A stretch of 64,000 nt of DNA from Sphingomonas sp. CFBP 13720 (lineage in GTDB: Bacteria > Pseudomonadota > Alphaproteobacteria > Sphingomonadales > Sphingomonadaceae), in NCBI RefSeq assembly GCF_014842075.1, contig NZ_JACYVA010000001.1, positions 890,278 to 954,277 of the forward strand, in the 5' to 3' direction. A model generated the notes under the pieces. That model was not told the DNA's origin. It saw nothing but the letters and a program-made list of their open reading frames with translations, and made no database searches. Numbering within the stretch: position 1 is the first letter of the stretch; each line of letters starts with the position of its first letter. The translations under genes and the position numbers were made by a program. Below are positions 8,459 through 18,340 of the stretch, piece after piece.

Positions 8459-8534
8459 GGGGCTGTAGCTCAGATGGGAGAGCGCTGCAATCGCACTGCA
8501 GAGGTCAGGGGTTCGATTCCCCTCAGCTCCACCA
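8459..8534 (+). tRNA. tRNA-Ala (anticodon CGC)
   Basis: This 76-nt gene folds into a complete cloverleaf: acceptor GGGGCTG with CAGCTCC (one G-T pair), D-arm TAGCTCAGATGGGAGAG, anticodon stem CTGCA/TGCAG with loop ATCGCAC, T-arm GGGGTTCGATTCCCC, and an encoded CCA. The anticodon reads CGC (codon GCG). It stands alone between the DUF2171 gene and the chemotaxis operon. Confidence 0.95.
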
Positions 8535-8673
8535 CCCCGCCACTTTCCCGGACGCAACCTTCGATCCGGCCGCGCGCGTTCCTCCCGCTTGATCGACCGC
8601 ACCGGAACGGATCGTACGTCGTCAGCGGCACCGCGAGACGCATGCTGTGCGATGCCGGATCGTCACACCGGCG

Positions 8674-10380
8674 TCAGAACAGACCGTCGTCATCTTCTTC
8701 CTCTTCCACGACGGCTGTCATCGCTGCAGCAGCAATCATGGACGGAAGCAGGAACCGGGCATGGACAGTGCGCTCCTGCGCCATCGTATAAAGGCTGGCG
8801 ATCCGGGCCAGCAGTACGATGAGCGATTCCGTCGCGGCGTCATCGGGCTCCGCCTCGGGAAGGCGATGTTCCAACGTTTCCGCCATGGCCCGCAGGACGG
8901 CGACGATCGCGAGTTCGGCCTGCAACTGGTTCCCCGTCTGGATCAGCATATCGGCGAGGTTCCGTACATCGTCGCCACCCTCCACGTTGACCTGTTCGGT
9001 CCGCTGGCACGCCTGACGGATGATGGTCAGCGCTCCGGCCAGGGTTTCGCCCATGTCGCGGCGGCCCTCGTCGTCGCCGGTCGCGTTCCCGCGCAACTCG
9101 GTTTCGATACCGGTAAGGTCGCCGATGGTTTCCGCCACGCTGCCGGTGATGGCAGCCAGCCGCGATGCACAGCCGTCGACTTCCGCCGCGATCACCGACA
9201 CCGCTTTGCCCTGCGGCCCCATCCGCCATGACAGCACGCCGGTGTTGGTCGCGATGACCTGTACGTTGGCGCGGATCTTACGGATGTTGACCAACCGTGC
9301 GGACAACGCCGCCGCCGTGTCGGCGATGACCCCGACCATGGCTTCCGAACGGCGGTTCGCGTCGCGCAGCGTCCCTGTGACACGCTCGATATCGCTGACC
9401 CCCTGATCCAGCCGGGTCAGGAACACGCCGCCCCCGCCATCGTCCTGCTCGACGATCAGTTCGCGAAGCATGTCGATATCGGGCGTAAGGTCCGAAAGCG
9501 ACTTCAGCATCGCGCCGGCTTCACGCCCGAAATCATCGGCGGTCGCGGCGAGCTGCGCCGCCAGAAGCCGGTCGATGTGACCGCACACCGCGGGGTCGGG
9601 CACGCCGTCTTCAAAATGGGCGTCGACCAGATCCAGTGCGGTGACGACATGTTCCAGCCGCTGCCGGGTGCTGTCCCCCACCTGCAGCGCGCCGAGTACC
9701 ACGGCGACCTTACCCTGCACGCTCCGCGCGATGGCGGCCACCTTGCCGGCGAGCGTGGCGACCTTCGCGAGATAGCCGGACAGTTCGCCGGCATCCTTCG
9801 CCAGTTGGGCGGGAACGACCGAAACCACCTTCGCACCTTCGGCGGCCAGCGACCGGTCGGCCTGCCGCACTTCGGCGACCGACGCGGTCAACGTCTTCAA
9901 CTGGGCAAGGAAGCCGTTCAGCTGCTGCTCGGCGGAATTCAGCTTGATCGTCATGTCCTCGACGAACCCGACGAACTGATCCTCGCCGGGGGCCGCGATC
10001 TTGATGTTCATGCTGTAGATGTTGAGAAAGCGCAGCGCCCGATACATCTGCATGACATGTTCGTTCAGCGCCTGGGCGATCGAAACGACGCTCGCCATGC
10101 GTTCGGCGCGTTCGGATTGCCGGATCGGCAGGGCCATCAATTCCTGCGCAACGTGGCGAAGATCGGCCACCGCGACCCCGGCGGTCTTCTCGTCCAGTGC
10201 CGCCGCGACCCCGTCCAGCCCGCCGATGACCCGGCCGATCATCTCCACCGCGCTTGCCAGCGTGGTGCCGGCGCGCAGGAAACGGGCATCCAGGCTGGAA
10301 GCGAGCGGCGCGAGTTCCCCGCGAACCGGACATTCGGTCGCGACGGTCGCGTTGGTCGTGTCGACTTTTTCTAAAAACAT
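8674..10380 (-). CDS. Divergent MCP-like soluble chemotaxis-operon protein
   Basis: A 568-residue, largely helical protein with no signal peptide or TM segment, encoded last in the chemotaxis operon, 22 bp after cheB. The start at 10380 gives MFLEKVDTTN. Two segments look like decayed receptor hairpin tips: LNIYSMNIKIAAPGEDQF at about residues 115-132 and VIATNTGVLSWRMGPQGKAV at about 400-420. Compare the canonical [19 protein letters not shown] of the two neighbouring MCPs. Between them is GDSTRQRLEHV, a motif I associate with chemotaxis accessory proteins. The C-terminus is acidic (EEEEDDDGLF). A cytosolic signalling or scaffolding role is inferred. Confidence 0.65.
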   Translation of the reverse strand: MFLEKVDTTNATVATECPVRGELAPLASSLDARFLRAGTTLASAVEMIGRVIGGLDGVAAALDEKTAGVAVADLRHVAQELMALPIRQSERAERMASVVSIAQALNEHVMQMYRALRFLNIYSMNIKIAAPGEDQFVGFVEDMTIKLNSAEQQLNGFLAQLKTLTASVAEVRQADRSLAAEGAKVVSVVPAQLAKDAGELSGYLAKVATLAGKVAAIARSVQGKVAVVLGALQVGDSTRQRLEHVVTALDLVDAHFEDGVPDPAVCGHIDRLLAAQLAATADDFGREAGAMLKSLSDLTPDIDMLRELIVEQDDGGGGVFLTRLDQGVSDIERVTGTLRDANRRSEAMVGVIADTAAALSARLVNIRKIRANVQVIATNTGVLSWRMGPQGKAVSVIAAEVDGCASRLAAITGSVAETIGDLTGIETELRGNATGDDEGRRDMGETLAGALTIIRQACQRTEQVNVEGGDDVRNLADMLIQTGNQLQAELAIVAVLRAMAETLEHRLPEAEPDDAATESLIVLLARIASLYTMAQERTVHARFLLPSMIAAAAMTAVVEEEEDDDGLF

Positions 10381-10402
10381 CGGTCCGTCCCGTCTGTTCT
10401 GA

Positions 10403-11473
10403 TTATCTGGCCGCCGCGTGGAGCAGTTCGCGTGCGATGGCGTCGAGCGGCGCGATGCGATCCGCCGCACCACGGGCGATGGCTTCCTTGGGCATGCCGA
10501 AGACCACCGACGTGGCTTCGTCCTGGGCAATCGTCCGCGCGCCGGCCTGCTTCATCTCCAGCAGCCCCCGGGCGCCGTCATCCCCCATGCCGGTCATGAT
10601 GATACCGACCGCGTTGGCACCGGCGTTGCGCGCCGCCGACCGGAACAGCACGTCGACCGACGGGCGATGGCGCGACACCAGCGGCCCCTCCTTCACCGCG
10701 ACGACATAGCGTGCGCCCTGCCGCTCCAGCATCGTGTGGCGCAGCCCGCCGGGGGCGATCAGGACGTGGCCGCGCATCACGGTGTCGCCGTCCTCCGCTT
10801 CCTTCACGTCGACCTCGCACAACGTGTTCAGCCGCTTGGCGAACGCCTTGGTGAAGCTTTCCGGCATGTGCTGGACGATGACGATCCCCGGCGAATTGGC
10901 GGGCAGCGCCACCAGCACCTCGCGCAATGCCTCGGTCCCGCCGGTCGACGCGCCGATGCACACCACCATTTCGGTGGTGCGGCTCATTGCCCTGCCGGTG
11001 GGCGGGGGCAGTACTGCATCGGCCGTCAGCTTTTTGGGCGGGTCGTTCGCCGCCGATCGCCGCGCGCCCAGCCGGGCCTGCGCCGCACCCTTCACCGTTT
11101 CACAGATGTGCAGATGCGCGTCGGCCAGATGGCTCGCGACACCCATCTTCGGTTTCAGGATGATGTCGACGGCACCGGCTTCCAGCGCCTGGAGCAGGGT
11201 TTCCGATCCGTCCTCGACCAGCGAGGAACACATCACGACCGGCACCGGGCACTGGACCATCAGCCGGCGCAGGAATGTGATGCCGTCCATCCGGGGCATT
11301 TCCACATCCAGCGTGATGACGTCGGGCAATTCGTTCTGGATATAGCGGGCGGCGGCGAACGGGTCCGCCGCGGCGGCGATGACCTCGATCCCCGGATCGG
11401 CGGACAGGATGGCGGTCATCGCCTGCCGCACGCTGGCGCTGTCGTCGATGATGAGAACGCGGACTTTCTTCAT
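10403..11473 (-). CDS. cheB: Chemotaxis response regulator protein-glutamate methylesterase CheB
   Basis: A 356-residue protein with a receiver domain (1-120, phospho-acceptor Asp56 in [11 protein letters not shown]), a linker, and the C-terminal methylesterase. The catalytic motifs are [10 protein letters not shown] (Ser), [13 protein letters not shown] (His) and [12 protein letters not shown] (Asp). It demethylates or deamidates receptor glutamates, opposing CheR. The start at 11473 ([12 protein letters not shown]) lies 5 bp after the cheR stop. It remains intact although cheR upstream carries a nonsense codon. Confidence 0.95.
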   Translation of the reverse strand: MKKVRVLIIDDSASVRQAMTAILSADPGIEVIAAAADPFAAARYIQNELPDVITLDVEMPRMDGITFLRRLMVQCPVPVVMCSSLVEDGSETLLQALEAGAVDIILKPKMGVASHLADAHLHICETVKGAAQARLGARRSAANDPPKKLTADAVLPPPTGRAMSRTTEMVVCIGASTGGTEALREVLVALPANSPGIVIVQHMPESFTKAFAKRLNTLCEVDVKEAEDGDTVMRGHVLIAPGGLRHTMLERQGARYVVAVKEGPLVSRHRPSVDVLFRSAARNAGANAVGIIMTGMGDDGARGLLEMKQAGARTIAQDEATSVVFGMPKEAIARGAADRIAPLDAIARELLHAAAR

Positions 11474-11478
11474 GGGCA

Positions 11479-12333
11479 CTATGTCCGCTGGAACACGGTG
11501 TTGGCCACCGATGTGAGAGGAAGATCGATACCGGCGATCGATTCCGAATGGCCGAGGAACAGGTATCCGCCGGGCTGCAGGCAATCGACCAGCCGGCGAA
11601 CGACCTGTTCCTGTGTCGGCCGGTCGAAATAGATCAGCACGTTACGGCAGAAGATCAGGTCCATCGGTTCCCCGATGTCATAGCGGTCGTCGATCAGGTT
11701 ATGCCGGGCAAAGCTGACCGCCGCCTGCAACGCCGGTACGATGCGAACGTCGTTGCGTTTCGCCGCCTTCGCCGCCAGCACATAACGCTGGCGTATCACG
11801 GGCGGTACGGGTGCGACCATTTCGGCGGGATAGATGCCACGCTGCGCCACCTCCAGCACTTCGGTGTCCAGATCGGTGGCAAGGATCGTATAGTCCGGCC
11901 CGCCATGTTGCGCGGCGAAGCCGTCGATGACCATCGCCATCGTATAGGGTTCGGCACCGGTCGAACACGCCGCGCTCTATGCGCGGATCTTGCGTCGTCC
12001 CCCGTCGCGCACGGTCGGCAGGACAGCGTCCCGCAGATAGTCGAAATGGCGCGGTTCGCGAAAGAAATCGGTCTTGTTCGTGGTTACCGCGTTCAACAGG
12101 TGGACCAGTTCACCGTCCCGATGACCGTCTTCGAAAAACCATTCGCAATACTCCGCGATCGTCCCCGTACCCGTCGCGCGGACACGACGGCGCAACCGGC
12201 CCTCCAGCATCGTGCGCTTGCCGTCGGGCATCTTGATGCCGGCGATGTCGTAGATGAACGCGGCAAGGCGGACGAAATCACCCTTGCCCAGTCGGTCCGG
12301 TTCTTCGGACAGGCGCGATACGGGGGCGATCAT
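11479..12333 (-). pseudogene. cheR: cheR methyltransferase interrupted by an in-frame TAG
   Basis: A 284-codon frame encodes a full CheR: the N-terminal helical domain (KGDFVRLAAFIYDIAGIKMP, NKTDFFREPRHF) and the SAM-binding Rossmann domain ([50 protein letters not shown]). Codon 119, at 11977-11979, is TAG. Both halves are in the same frame, and the family has a conserved Trp (TGG) at this position, just before SAACS. One base change or sequencing error explains it. Without suppression, only a 118-residue fragment lacking the SAM site would be made. The start overlaps the porin stop (ATGA). Confidence 0.9.
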
Positions 12334-13505
12334 GGCATTTCCCAGTTGATAATAGCGCGCAACCCCATGACGACGACACCCTTCGCATCCCGCAGCCCCG
12401 ACGGTCGGGCGACGTACTGGATATCCGGTTGCAGGGTCAGGAACGGGAGCACCCGGTCATTATAGGTCAATTCCAGGACGTTTTCCGACGCAGCCAACAC
12501 AGGCGCGCCCACCGGGTTCGCGCGGCGATACCGGCGACTGAGGCCCGCCATCGCGTAGCCGATCGATATCCCGCTGTCGGGACGCGACGGGATGATGCCC
12601 CGACCAGAGATTCCCAGCTGCACGCCGTTCCCGAACGGGGTGGTCGCACCGTCCGACACCCCGGCCCGCACGAACGCCCGCCAGTAACCTGGGCGATCGG
12701 GTGCGCCGGACAGATCCCGTTCCATCAGCACATAGGCACCGCGCGACACGGCCTCGCCGGTTCCGGCAGAAACGCCTGGCGGAACGATTTCAGGCTGGTG
12801 GCGTGAATAGGCCCATGCGCCGATCGACACGGTGGTCGGCCCCCGGCGCCCCGCTTCGGCGATGAACAGCGCGGTACGCCTGCCGCCTTGGTCGACCGTT
12901 CCGCGCGGCGCGCGTACGACGGCGAATTGGCCATAGTTGCGGGTCCCGGCATAGCGCACCCGCACCGCAAGCTCGGTACGGGGAAAGATCGACGGCCCGT
13001 TCGGACCGGTCGACGCAAGCTCCGAACCCATGCCGAACGCCGGACCGATCAGTTGCCCGGCGGCCGGGTTGGAATAGAATTCGCTGTTGATATCGTAGCG
13101 TCCGGCCAGCACCGTCAGTCGTCCATCGGCAAAGCCTTGCTGGACCCATGCCTGATACAGATAGAGGTTCGGTGCCCCGACCTCGATATTGTTCACGCCC
13201 TGCAACGTCCCGGCCGTATCATTGGGGCGACCGCCGAAATTGTTCAGCAGATCGACAAACGCCGTCGCCCCGCCCCAGCCGATGGCTTGTTCCATATCCG
13301 CCGCGACAGTCAGGTCGACATTGTCGAGATAGGTGACATCGCGGCCGCCCCGCCCCGCATCGACGCCCATGACATCGCCTTTATAGACGATGCCGACTTC
13401 GAACGGTCGCGACCGGACTTCGTCCGTCGATTGCGCAACGGCAGCAGTCGCCGAACCCATCGCGGTGGTGCAGGCCGCAAGCGTGATCGCCTGTTGCAAT
13501 TTCAT
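12330..13505 (-). CDS. OprB-like outer-membrane carbohydrate-selective porin
   Basis: A 391-residue protein with a cleavable signal peptide (cleavage near AVAQS, residue 25) and a beta-barrel pattern of alternating aromatic/hydrophobic strands. It has OprB-family stretches such as NLYLYQAWVQQGFADGRLTVLAGRYDINSEFY, shown here as two adjacent motifs (NLYLYQAWVQQ and RLTVLAGRYDINSEF), and a C-terminal strand ending in aromatic and hydrophobic residues. OprB porins pass sugars. It lies inside the chemotaxis operon, 62 bp after an MCP, and its stop overlaps the cheR start, so it is co-expressed with signalling genes. Confidence 0.85.
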   Translation of the reverse strand: MKLQQAITLAACTTAMGSATAAVAQSTDEVRSRPFEVGIVYKGDVMGVDAGRGGRDVTYLDNVDLTVAADMEQAIGWGGATAFVDLLNNFGGRPNDTAGTLQGVNNIEVGAPNLYLYQAWVQQGFADGRLTVLAGRYDINSEFYSNPAAGQLIGPAFGMGSELASTGPNGPSIFPRTELAVRVRYAGTRNYGQFAVVRAPRGTVDQGGRRTALFIAEAGRRGPTTVSIGAWAYSRHQPEIVPPGVSAGTGEAVSRGAYVLMERDLSGAPDRPGYWRAFVRAGVSDGATTPFGNGVQLGISGRGIIPSRPDSGISIGYAMAGLSRRYRRANPVGAPVLAASENVLELTYNDRVLPFLTLQPDIQYVARPSGLRDAKGVVVMGLRAIINWEMP

Positions 13506-13567
13506 GGGAACGCCCTTCGGAAATGGGTGGGAGGGCGAGCGTCTCGCCCTCCCCGGGACGGCATGAT

Positions 13568-15388
13568 CTATGCCGCGCGCCCGAATTCGGCGTCTTCGGC
13601 ATCCGGCCCGCCCTGCGTCAGGTCCATGGCGAAGCCACGCGCCCGCGACTGCTGGTCGGCAACCGAACCGGCCTTCGCCTTCGGTCTGGGTGCCTTGGCC
13701 ACCGCCTTCTTCGCCGGTGCCGGCTTGCGCGCGACCGGTGCTGCCGGACGTGCGGCCGGTTTCACCCGCGCTTCGCTCGCCTCGATCTGAAAGAAGGCGA
13801 TGTTTTCCTGCAGTTCCTCCGCCTGCCCCGCCAGTTCCTCGGACGTCGAGGAGATCTGTTCGGAGGCCGATGCGTTCTGCTGCGTCACCTTGTCGAGCTG
13901 CTGGATCGCCTCATTGATCTGGCTCGACCCGATATCCTGCTCGCGGCACGCGGCGCTGATCTCGCTGACCAGTTCCGCCGTGCGGCGAATGTCGGGCACC
14001 AGCTTGGACAGCATCTCGCCCGCCTCGGTCGCGGCCGTCACGGTGTCGGACGACACCGCGCTGATCTCGGCGGCTGCCGTCTGGCTGCGTTCGGCCAGCT
14101 TGCGCACTTCGGATGCGACCACCGCAAAGCCCTTGCCATGCTCGCCGGCCCGTGCCGCCTCGACCGCCGCGTTCAGCGCGAGCAGATCGGTCTGGCGGGC
14201 GATTTCCTGCACGATGCCGATCTTCTGCGCGATGGTGCGCATCGCGCCCACGGCCCGGTCGACCGCGATGCCGCTGGCCTCGGCGTCCTTCGACGACTGG
14301 CGCGCGATCTTTTCGGTCTGCGCCGCGTTGTCGGCATTCTGTTTGATGTTGGCGGTCATCTGTTCCATCGACGCCGATGCTTCCTCGGCGGCTGCGGCCT
14401 GCTCGGTTGCGCCCTGTGCCATCTGGTCGGCGGTCGACGACAGCTGCTGTGTGCCCGCCGCGACATTCTGTGCCGCGACACCGGCATCGCCCAGCACGCC
14501 GCGCAGGCGGCTGACCATCGAGACGAACGAGTGGCCCAGCTTGTCCCTGTCCGACAGCGGCTTGTAGTCGACGGTCAGGTCGCCCTGCGCGATCGTGTCG
14601 GCCAGCGCCGCCGATTTGCGCAGGTTGACGGTCATCCGGTTGACGGTATCGACCAGATCCTTGATCTCGTCGTTGCTGGTGACCGTGATCTCGTTGTCGA
14701 GATCGCCGATCGCGACGGCATCGATCGCGGTGCCGACCCGGCGCAGGCCGAGCGAGACGATCCGCGAAACCCAGATCGCACCGCCCACGGCGATCAGCAG
14801 CGCCAGACCGGCCGTGACGAGAAGCGTCATGCGCGCTTCGGCGTACAGCGCGTCGCCGGCCTGATCGCCCTTCTTCAGTTCGCCCTGCTGCTTGGTGATG
14901 ATCTTGTCGAGCAGGTCGCCTACCTTCTGGTTGGCCTGCCGTGCTGCGCCCAGCGAGATGACGCCGGCCTCTTCGGTCTTGTTCTGCAACCCCAACGCCA
15001 CGGCACGATCGCTGACGACCTTATAGTCTTCCCAATATTGCTTTGCCGTCTCGTACGACGTCCGATCCTCGGGGTCCGTCGTGTTCTTGATCGCCTCGTC
15101 GATCGTCGCGTCTCCGCGCGCGCGCTGGCTTTTCATCTCCGCGAGTATCTGGTCCATCTGCTGTCGGTCGTTCGTGATCGCGAGATTCTTCTCGCCGACG
15201 ATCGCCGAGGTCACCGCATCATTGAACGTGGTCGCTCGGGCAATATCGGTAACGGGACCATCGATCAGGTCGCTCATCGCACCGTTCAACGTTGCAAGGC
15301 GAGTCACGCCTATGCCGACGACGACTGCGAGAAGGAGCAGGACGACTGCAAACGTCGCCCCGAGTTTCATTTTGATCGTTGCACGCAT
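13568..15388 (-). CDS. Methyl-accepting chemotaxis protein (copy 1)
   Basis: A 606-residue transmembrane receptor. TM1 is at about 8-32, a four-helix-bundle periplasmic sensor at 33-185, TM2 at about 187-209, then a HAMP domain. The signalling domain carries the invariant tip [20 protein letters not shown] basic Pro/Ala/Lys linker leads to a C-terminus ending EFGRAA, without a CheR-tethering pentapeptide. The start at 15388 begins [13 protein letters not shown], matching copy 2. Both copies are exactly 606 residues. Their signalling halves are almost identical and their sensor halves differ, implying duplication with different ligands. A 122-bp gap to the preceding cheW may allow a local promoter. 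Confidence 0.93.
   Translation of the reverse strand: MRATIKMKLGATFAVVLLLLAVVVGIGVTRLATLNGAMSDLIDGPVTDIARATTFNDAVTSAIVGEKNLAITNDRQQMDQILAEMKSQRARGDATIDEAIKNTTDPEDRTSYETAKQYWEDYKVVSDRAVALGLQNKTEEAGVISLGAARQANQKVGDLLDKIITKQQGELKKGDQAGDALYAEARMTLLVTAGLALLIAVGGAIWVSRIVSLGLRRVGTAIDAVAIGDLDNEITVTSNDEIKDLVDTVNRMTVNLRKSAALADTIAQGDLTVDYKPLSDRDKLGHSFVSMVSRLRGVLGDAGVAAQNVAAGTQQLSSTADQMAQGATEQAAAAEEASASMEQMTANIKQNADNAAQTEKIARQSSKDAEASGIAVDRAVGAMRTIAQKIGIVQEIARQTDLLALNAAVEAARAGEHGKGFAVVASEVRKLAERSQTAAAEISAVSSDTVTAATEAGEMLSKLVPDIRRTAELVSEISAACREQDIGSSQINEAIQQLDKVTQQNASASEQISSTSEELAGQAEELQENIAFFQIEASEARVKPAARPAAPVARKPAPAKKAVAKAPRPKAKAGSVADQQSRARGFAMDLTQGGPDAEDAEFGRAA
14049..14320. repeat. 272-bp segment identical to 16474-16745
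   Basis: This stretch of the MCP copy 1 signalling domain is base-for-base identical to the same part of copy 2, and flanking sequence stays near-identical. Identity at synonymous positions over this length points to recent gene conversion or duplication. Confidence 0.9.
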
Positions 15389-15510
15389 CGGATAAAGGCT
15401 CTCTAGACTTAGAAAATCAGCAGATAAGGTGACGACGGTGCCCATGCGCGTGGCGCGGACAGGTTGATCGCAACGTCGGGCGCGCGCTGATATCGCGGGC
15501 ACGCCGCCCG

Positions 15511-15996
15511 TCAGGCGGCGGCCGTGAGCGCGGAGAAATCGATCGCCCCGTCTTCGGCTTCGAAGATGCGGGCGGGGGAGAGCAGGACGACGAAGCCGCC
15601 GCCGCTGCGCACGATCCCGTCGATGTAATCCGATCGCCAGCGCACCCCGATGTCGGGTGTCGTCTCGATCGCATCGGCTGTGAAGGTCGCGACATCCAGC
15701 ACGCGGTCGACGATCACGCCCAGCGTCAGCAGGCGCTCGTCGCACTGGACGCTCACCACCAGAATACGGGTCATGGGACCGACGGTCGCGGCAGGCAGAC
15801 CGAGGCGGACGCGCAGGTCGATCATCGGAATGGCATCGCCACGCACGTCGATCAGACCGGCGAGCCAGCGCGGCCCCTGCGGCATCTGGAAAGCTTCGCG
15901 ATAGTCGAGGATTTCCCGGACCGTGCCCACCGGGAGGGCGAAGGTCTCGCCCCCCAGGTTGAACACGACCGCTTCGATATTGGCCGCCGGGGTCAT
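15511..15996 (-). CDS. cheW: CheW coupling protein (first of two)
   Basis: A 161-residue CheW-domain protein that links receptors to CheA. Family features are [38 protein letters not shown] and a [15 protein letters not shown] strand. The start at 15996 overlaps the stop of MCP copy 2 (ATGA). It is paralogous to the gene at 17839, and each cheW is followed by an MCP, so the operon holds two cheW-mcp modules in tandem. Confidence 0.92.
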   Translation of the reverse strand: MTPAANIEAVVFNLGGETFALPVGTVREILDYREAFQMPQGPRWLAGLIDVRGDAIPMIDLRVRLGLPAATVGPMTRILVVSVQCDERLLTLGVIVDRVLDVATFTADAIETTPDIGVRWRSDYIDGIVRSGGGFVVLLSPARIFEAEDGAIDFSALTAAA

Positions 15997-17813
15997 GCCG
16001 CGCGCCCGAATTCGGCGTCTTCGGCGTCCGGGCCGCCCTGCGTCAGGTCCATGGCGAAACCACGCGCCCGCGACTGCTGGTCGGCGACCGAACCGGCCTT
16101 CGCCTTCGGCTTGGCTGCCTTGGTCACCGCCTTCTTCGCCGGTGCCGGCTTGCGCGCGACCGGTGCGGCCGGACGTGCGGCGGGTTTGGCACGGGTGTCG
16201 GTCGCCTCGATCTGGAAGAAGGCGATGTTTTCCTGCAGTTCCTCCGCCTGCCCCGCCAGTTCCTCGGACGTCGAGGAAATCTGTTCGGAGGCCGATGCGT
16301 TCTGCTGCGTCACCTTGTCGAGCTGCTGGATCGCCTCGTTGATCTGGCTCGACCCGATGTCCTGCTCGCGGCACGCAGAGCTGATCTCGCTGACCAGTTC
16401 CGCCGTGCGGCGAATGTCGGGCACCAGCTTGGACAGCATCTCGCCCGCCTCGGTCGCGGCGGTCACCGTATCCGACGACACCGCGCTGATCTCGGCGGCT
16501 GCCGTCTGGCTGCGTTCGGCCAGCTTGCGCACTTCGGATGCGACCACCGCAAAGCCCTTGCCATGCTCGCCGGCCCGTGCCGCCTCGACCGCCGCGTTCA
16601 GCGCGAGCAGATCGGTCTGGCGGGCGATTTCCTGCACGATGCCGATCTTCTGCGCGATGGTGCGCATCGCGCCCACGGCCCGGTCGACCGCGATGCCGCT
16701 GGCCTCGGCGTCCTTCGACGACTGGCGCGCGATCTTTTCGGTCTGTGCCGCATTGTCGGCATTCTGTTTGATGTTGGCGGTCATCTGTTCCATCGACGCC
16801 GACGCTTCCTCGGCGGCGGCGGCCTGTTCGGTCGCGCCCTGCGACATCTGGTCCGCCGTCGACGACAGTTGCTGCGTGCCCGACGCGACATTCTGTGCGG
16901 CCTGGGTGGCGTCGCCGATCACGCTGCGCAGGCGATTGGTCATGCTGACCAGCGCGTGGCCCAATGAGTCCTTGTCCGACAACGGCTGGTAATCGACGCT
17001 CAGGTCACCCCGCGCGATCGTCTCCGCCAGCGCTGCCGACTTGCGCAGGTTCACCGTCATGCGGTTGACCGTGTCGACCAGATCCTTGATCTCGTCGTTG
17101 CTGGTGACCATCACCTGATTGTCGAGATCGCCGATCGACACCGCGTCGATCGCGGCACCGACCCGCCGAAGACCGCCCGAGACGACCCGCGAAACCCACG
17201 TCGCACCGGCAACGGCAAGTAGCATTGCGATGCCAGCGACGACCAGCAGCAGCGTCCGGGCCATATCGTACGTCTCAGTTGCCTCGGCCGAAGCGATCGC
17301 CATCTGCTCCTGAGAGAAGGTAATGAGCTTTTCGATCGTGGCGCTGAGCATCATCACCTTGTCCCGGGCCTCGCCGGTCGACAGCGCGACGCCCTCCGCA
17401 TTCTTGTTCTGCTCGCCGAGCGCTACGACCCGTTCGTTCAGAACCTTGTACGCGTTCCAGTTCGCCTGAGCGTCGACCCACAACTGCTTGTCTTCGGGAG
17501 ATACGGCCAGCTTCGCACCTTCGGCCAGCTTGGCATCCACGTTGGCGCGCTGCTTGCTCATCCGCGCCTTGAACTCGGCATTCTGGACGGGATCGTCTGT
17601 CATCAGGATGTTCTTTTCGTTGCGAACCACACGGCCCGCATCGCCATCGAGTGTCTGGGCGATGTTAAGCCGCCTAGCCGGACCCTCGACGACGCCGGTC
17701 AGCGCCGCGTTCAGGCTGCCCATCCGGCTGACGCTAAGGCCGACGACGGCGACCAGCATCAATACGAGGATCGCGAACGTCGCGCCCAGTTTCATCTTGA
17801 TCGTTGCACGCAT
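15993..17813 (-). CDS. Methyl-accepting chemotaxis protein (copy 2)
   Basis: A 606-residue receptor of the same length and plan as the gene at 13568: TM1 (8-32), a four-helix-bundle sensor, TM2 at about 187-209, HAMP, a signalling domain with the same tip motif, a basic linker, and the end EFGRAA. The sensor region differs strongly from copy 1 while the signalling region matches. There is no terminal pentapeptide. It is preceded by cheW (25-bp gap) and overlaps the next cheW by four bases. Confidence 0.93.
   Translation of the reverse strand: MRATIKMKLGATFAILVLMLVAVVGLSVSRMGSLNAALTGVVEGPARRLNIAQTLDGDAGRVVRNEKNILMTDDPVQNAEFKARMSKQRANVDAKLAEGAKLAVSPEDKQLWVDAQANWNAYKVLNERVVALGEQNKNAEGVALSTGEARDKVMMLSATIEKLITFSQEQMAIASAEATETYDMARTLLLVVAGIAMLLAVAGATWVSRVVSGGLRRVGAAIDAVSIGDLDNQVMVTSNDEIKDLVDTVNRMTVNLRKSAALAETIARGDLSVDYQPLSDKDSLGHALVSMTNRLRSVIGDATQAAQNVASGTQQLSSTADQMSQGATEQAAAAEEASASMEQMTANIKQNADNAAQTEKIARQSSKDAEASGIAVDRAVGAMRTIAQKIGIVQEIARQTDLLALNAAVEAARAGEHGKGFAVVASEVRKLAERSQTAAAEISAVSSDTVTAATEAGEMLSKLVPDIRRTAELVSEISSACREQDIGSSQINEAIQQLDKVTQQNASASEQISSTSEELAGQAEELQENIAFFQIEATDTRAKPAARPAAPVARKPAPAKKAVTKAAKPKAKAGSVADQQSRARGFAMDLTQGGPDAEDAEFGRAA
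16474..16745. repeat. 272-bp segment identical to 14049-14320
   Basis: This is the partner of the identical stretch in MCP copy 1, in direct orientation about 2.4 kb away. Such direct repeats can recombine and delete the intervening cheW and one receptor. Confidence 0.9.
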
Positions 17814-17838
17814 TGAAAAGCCCCCCTGGCTTCGGAAA

Positions 17839-18339
17839 TCAGTGAATGGTGGAAACGCCGGCCCGTGCGGCCAGCATTTGGAACAAGGCATGCAGGTCGG
17901 GCAGCACGACGATGCCGTTGTCCCGCTTGAAAAGGCCGCGGACATGTTCGCGTGGCCAGCGCATTCCGATCGCCGGCGGCGCTTCGCAGGTGGCGGTGTC
18001 GAACGTCGCGACTTCCTCGACGCTGTCGGTGGTCAGGCCGATCAGCGTCGGCTCGTCGTCGATCGTCAGTTCGACCACGATGATACGGCTGTCCGGCGTC
18101 GCGTCCTGTCGCTCCATCCCGAACGCCGGGCGCAGATCGGCCAGCGGGATGACGCGTCCGCGAAAGTTGATGACATGGCCGACCAGCGCGTCGGCGCCGG
18201 GAACCGGGGTGCGCGGCACCATGTCGAGGATCTCGCGGACCAGCACGGCATCGAGCGCGAAGGTTTCGCCGCCCATGCCGAAGGTCAGGACTTCCAGCGC
18301 GGTATCGGCCGGGGGGAGTGACGGGTTGGGATCGGTCAT
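17839..18339 (-). CDS. cheW: CheW coupling protein (second of two)
   Basis: A 166-residue CheW-domain protein: [53 protein letters not shown]. The ATG at 18339 starts 1 bp beyond the cheA stop; an in-frame GTG at 18354 would add five residues. It probably forms the core signalling array with CheA and the receptor encoded immediately downstream. Confidence 0.9.
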   Translation of the reverse strand: MTDPNPSLPPADTALEVLTFGMGGETFALDAVLVREILDMVPRTPVPGADALVGHVINFRGRVIPLADLRPAFGMERQDATPDSRIIVVELTIDDEPTLIGLTTDSVEEVATFDTATCEAPPAIGMRWPREHVRGLFKRDNGIVVLPDLHALFQMLAARAGVSTIH

Positions 18340-18340
18340 A

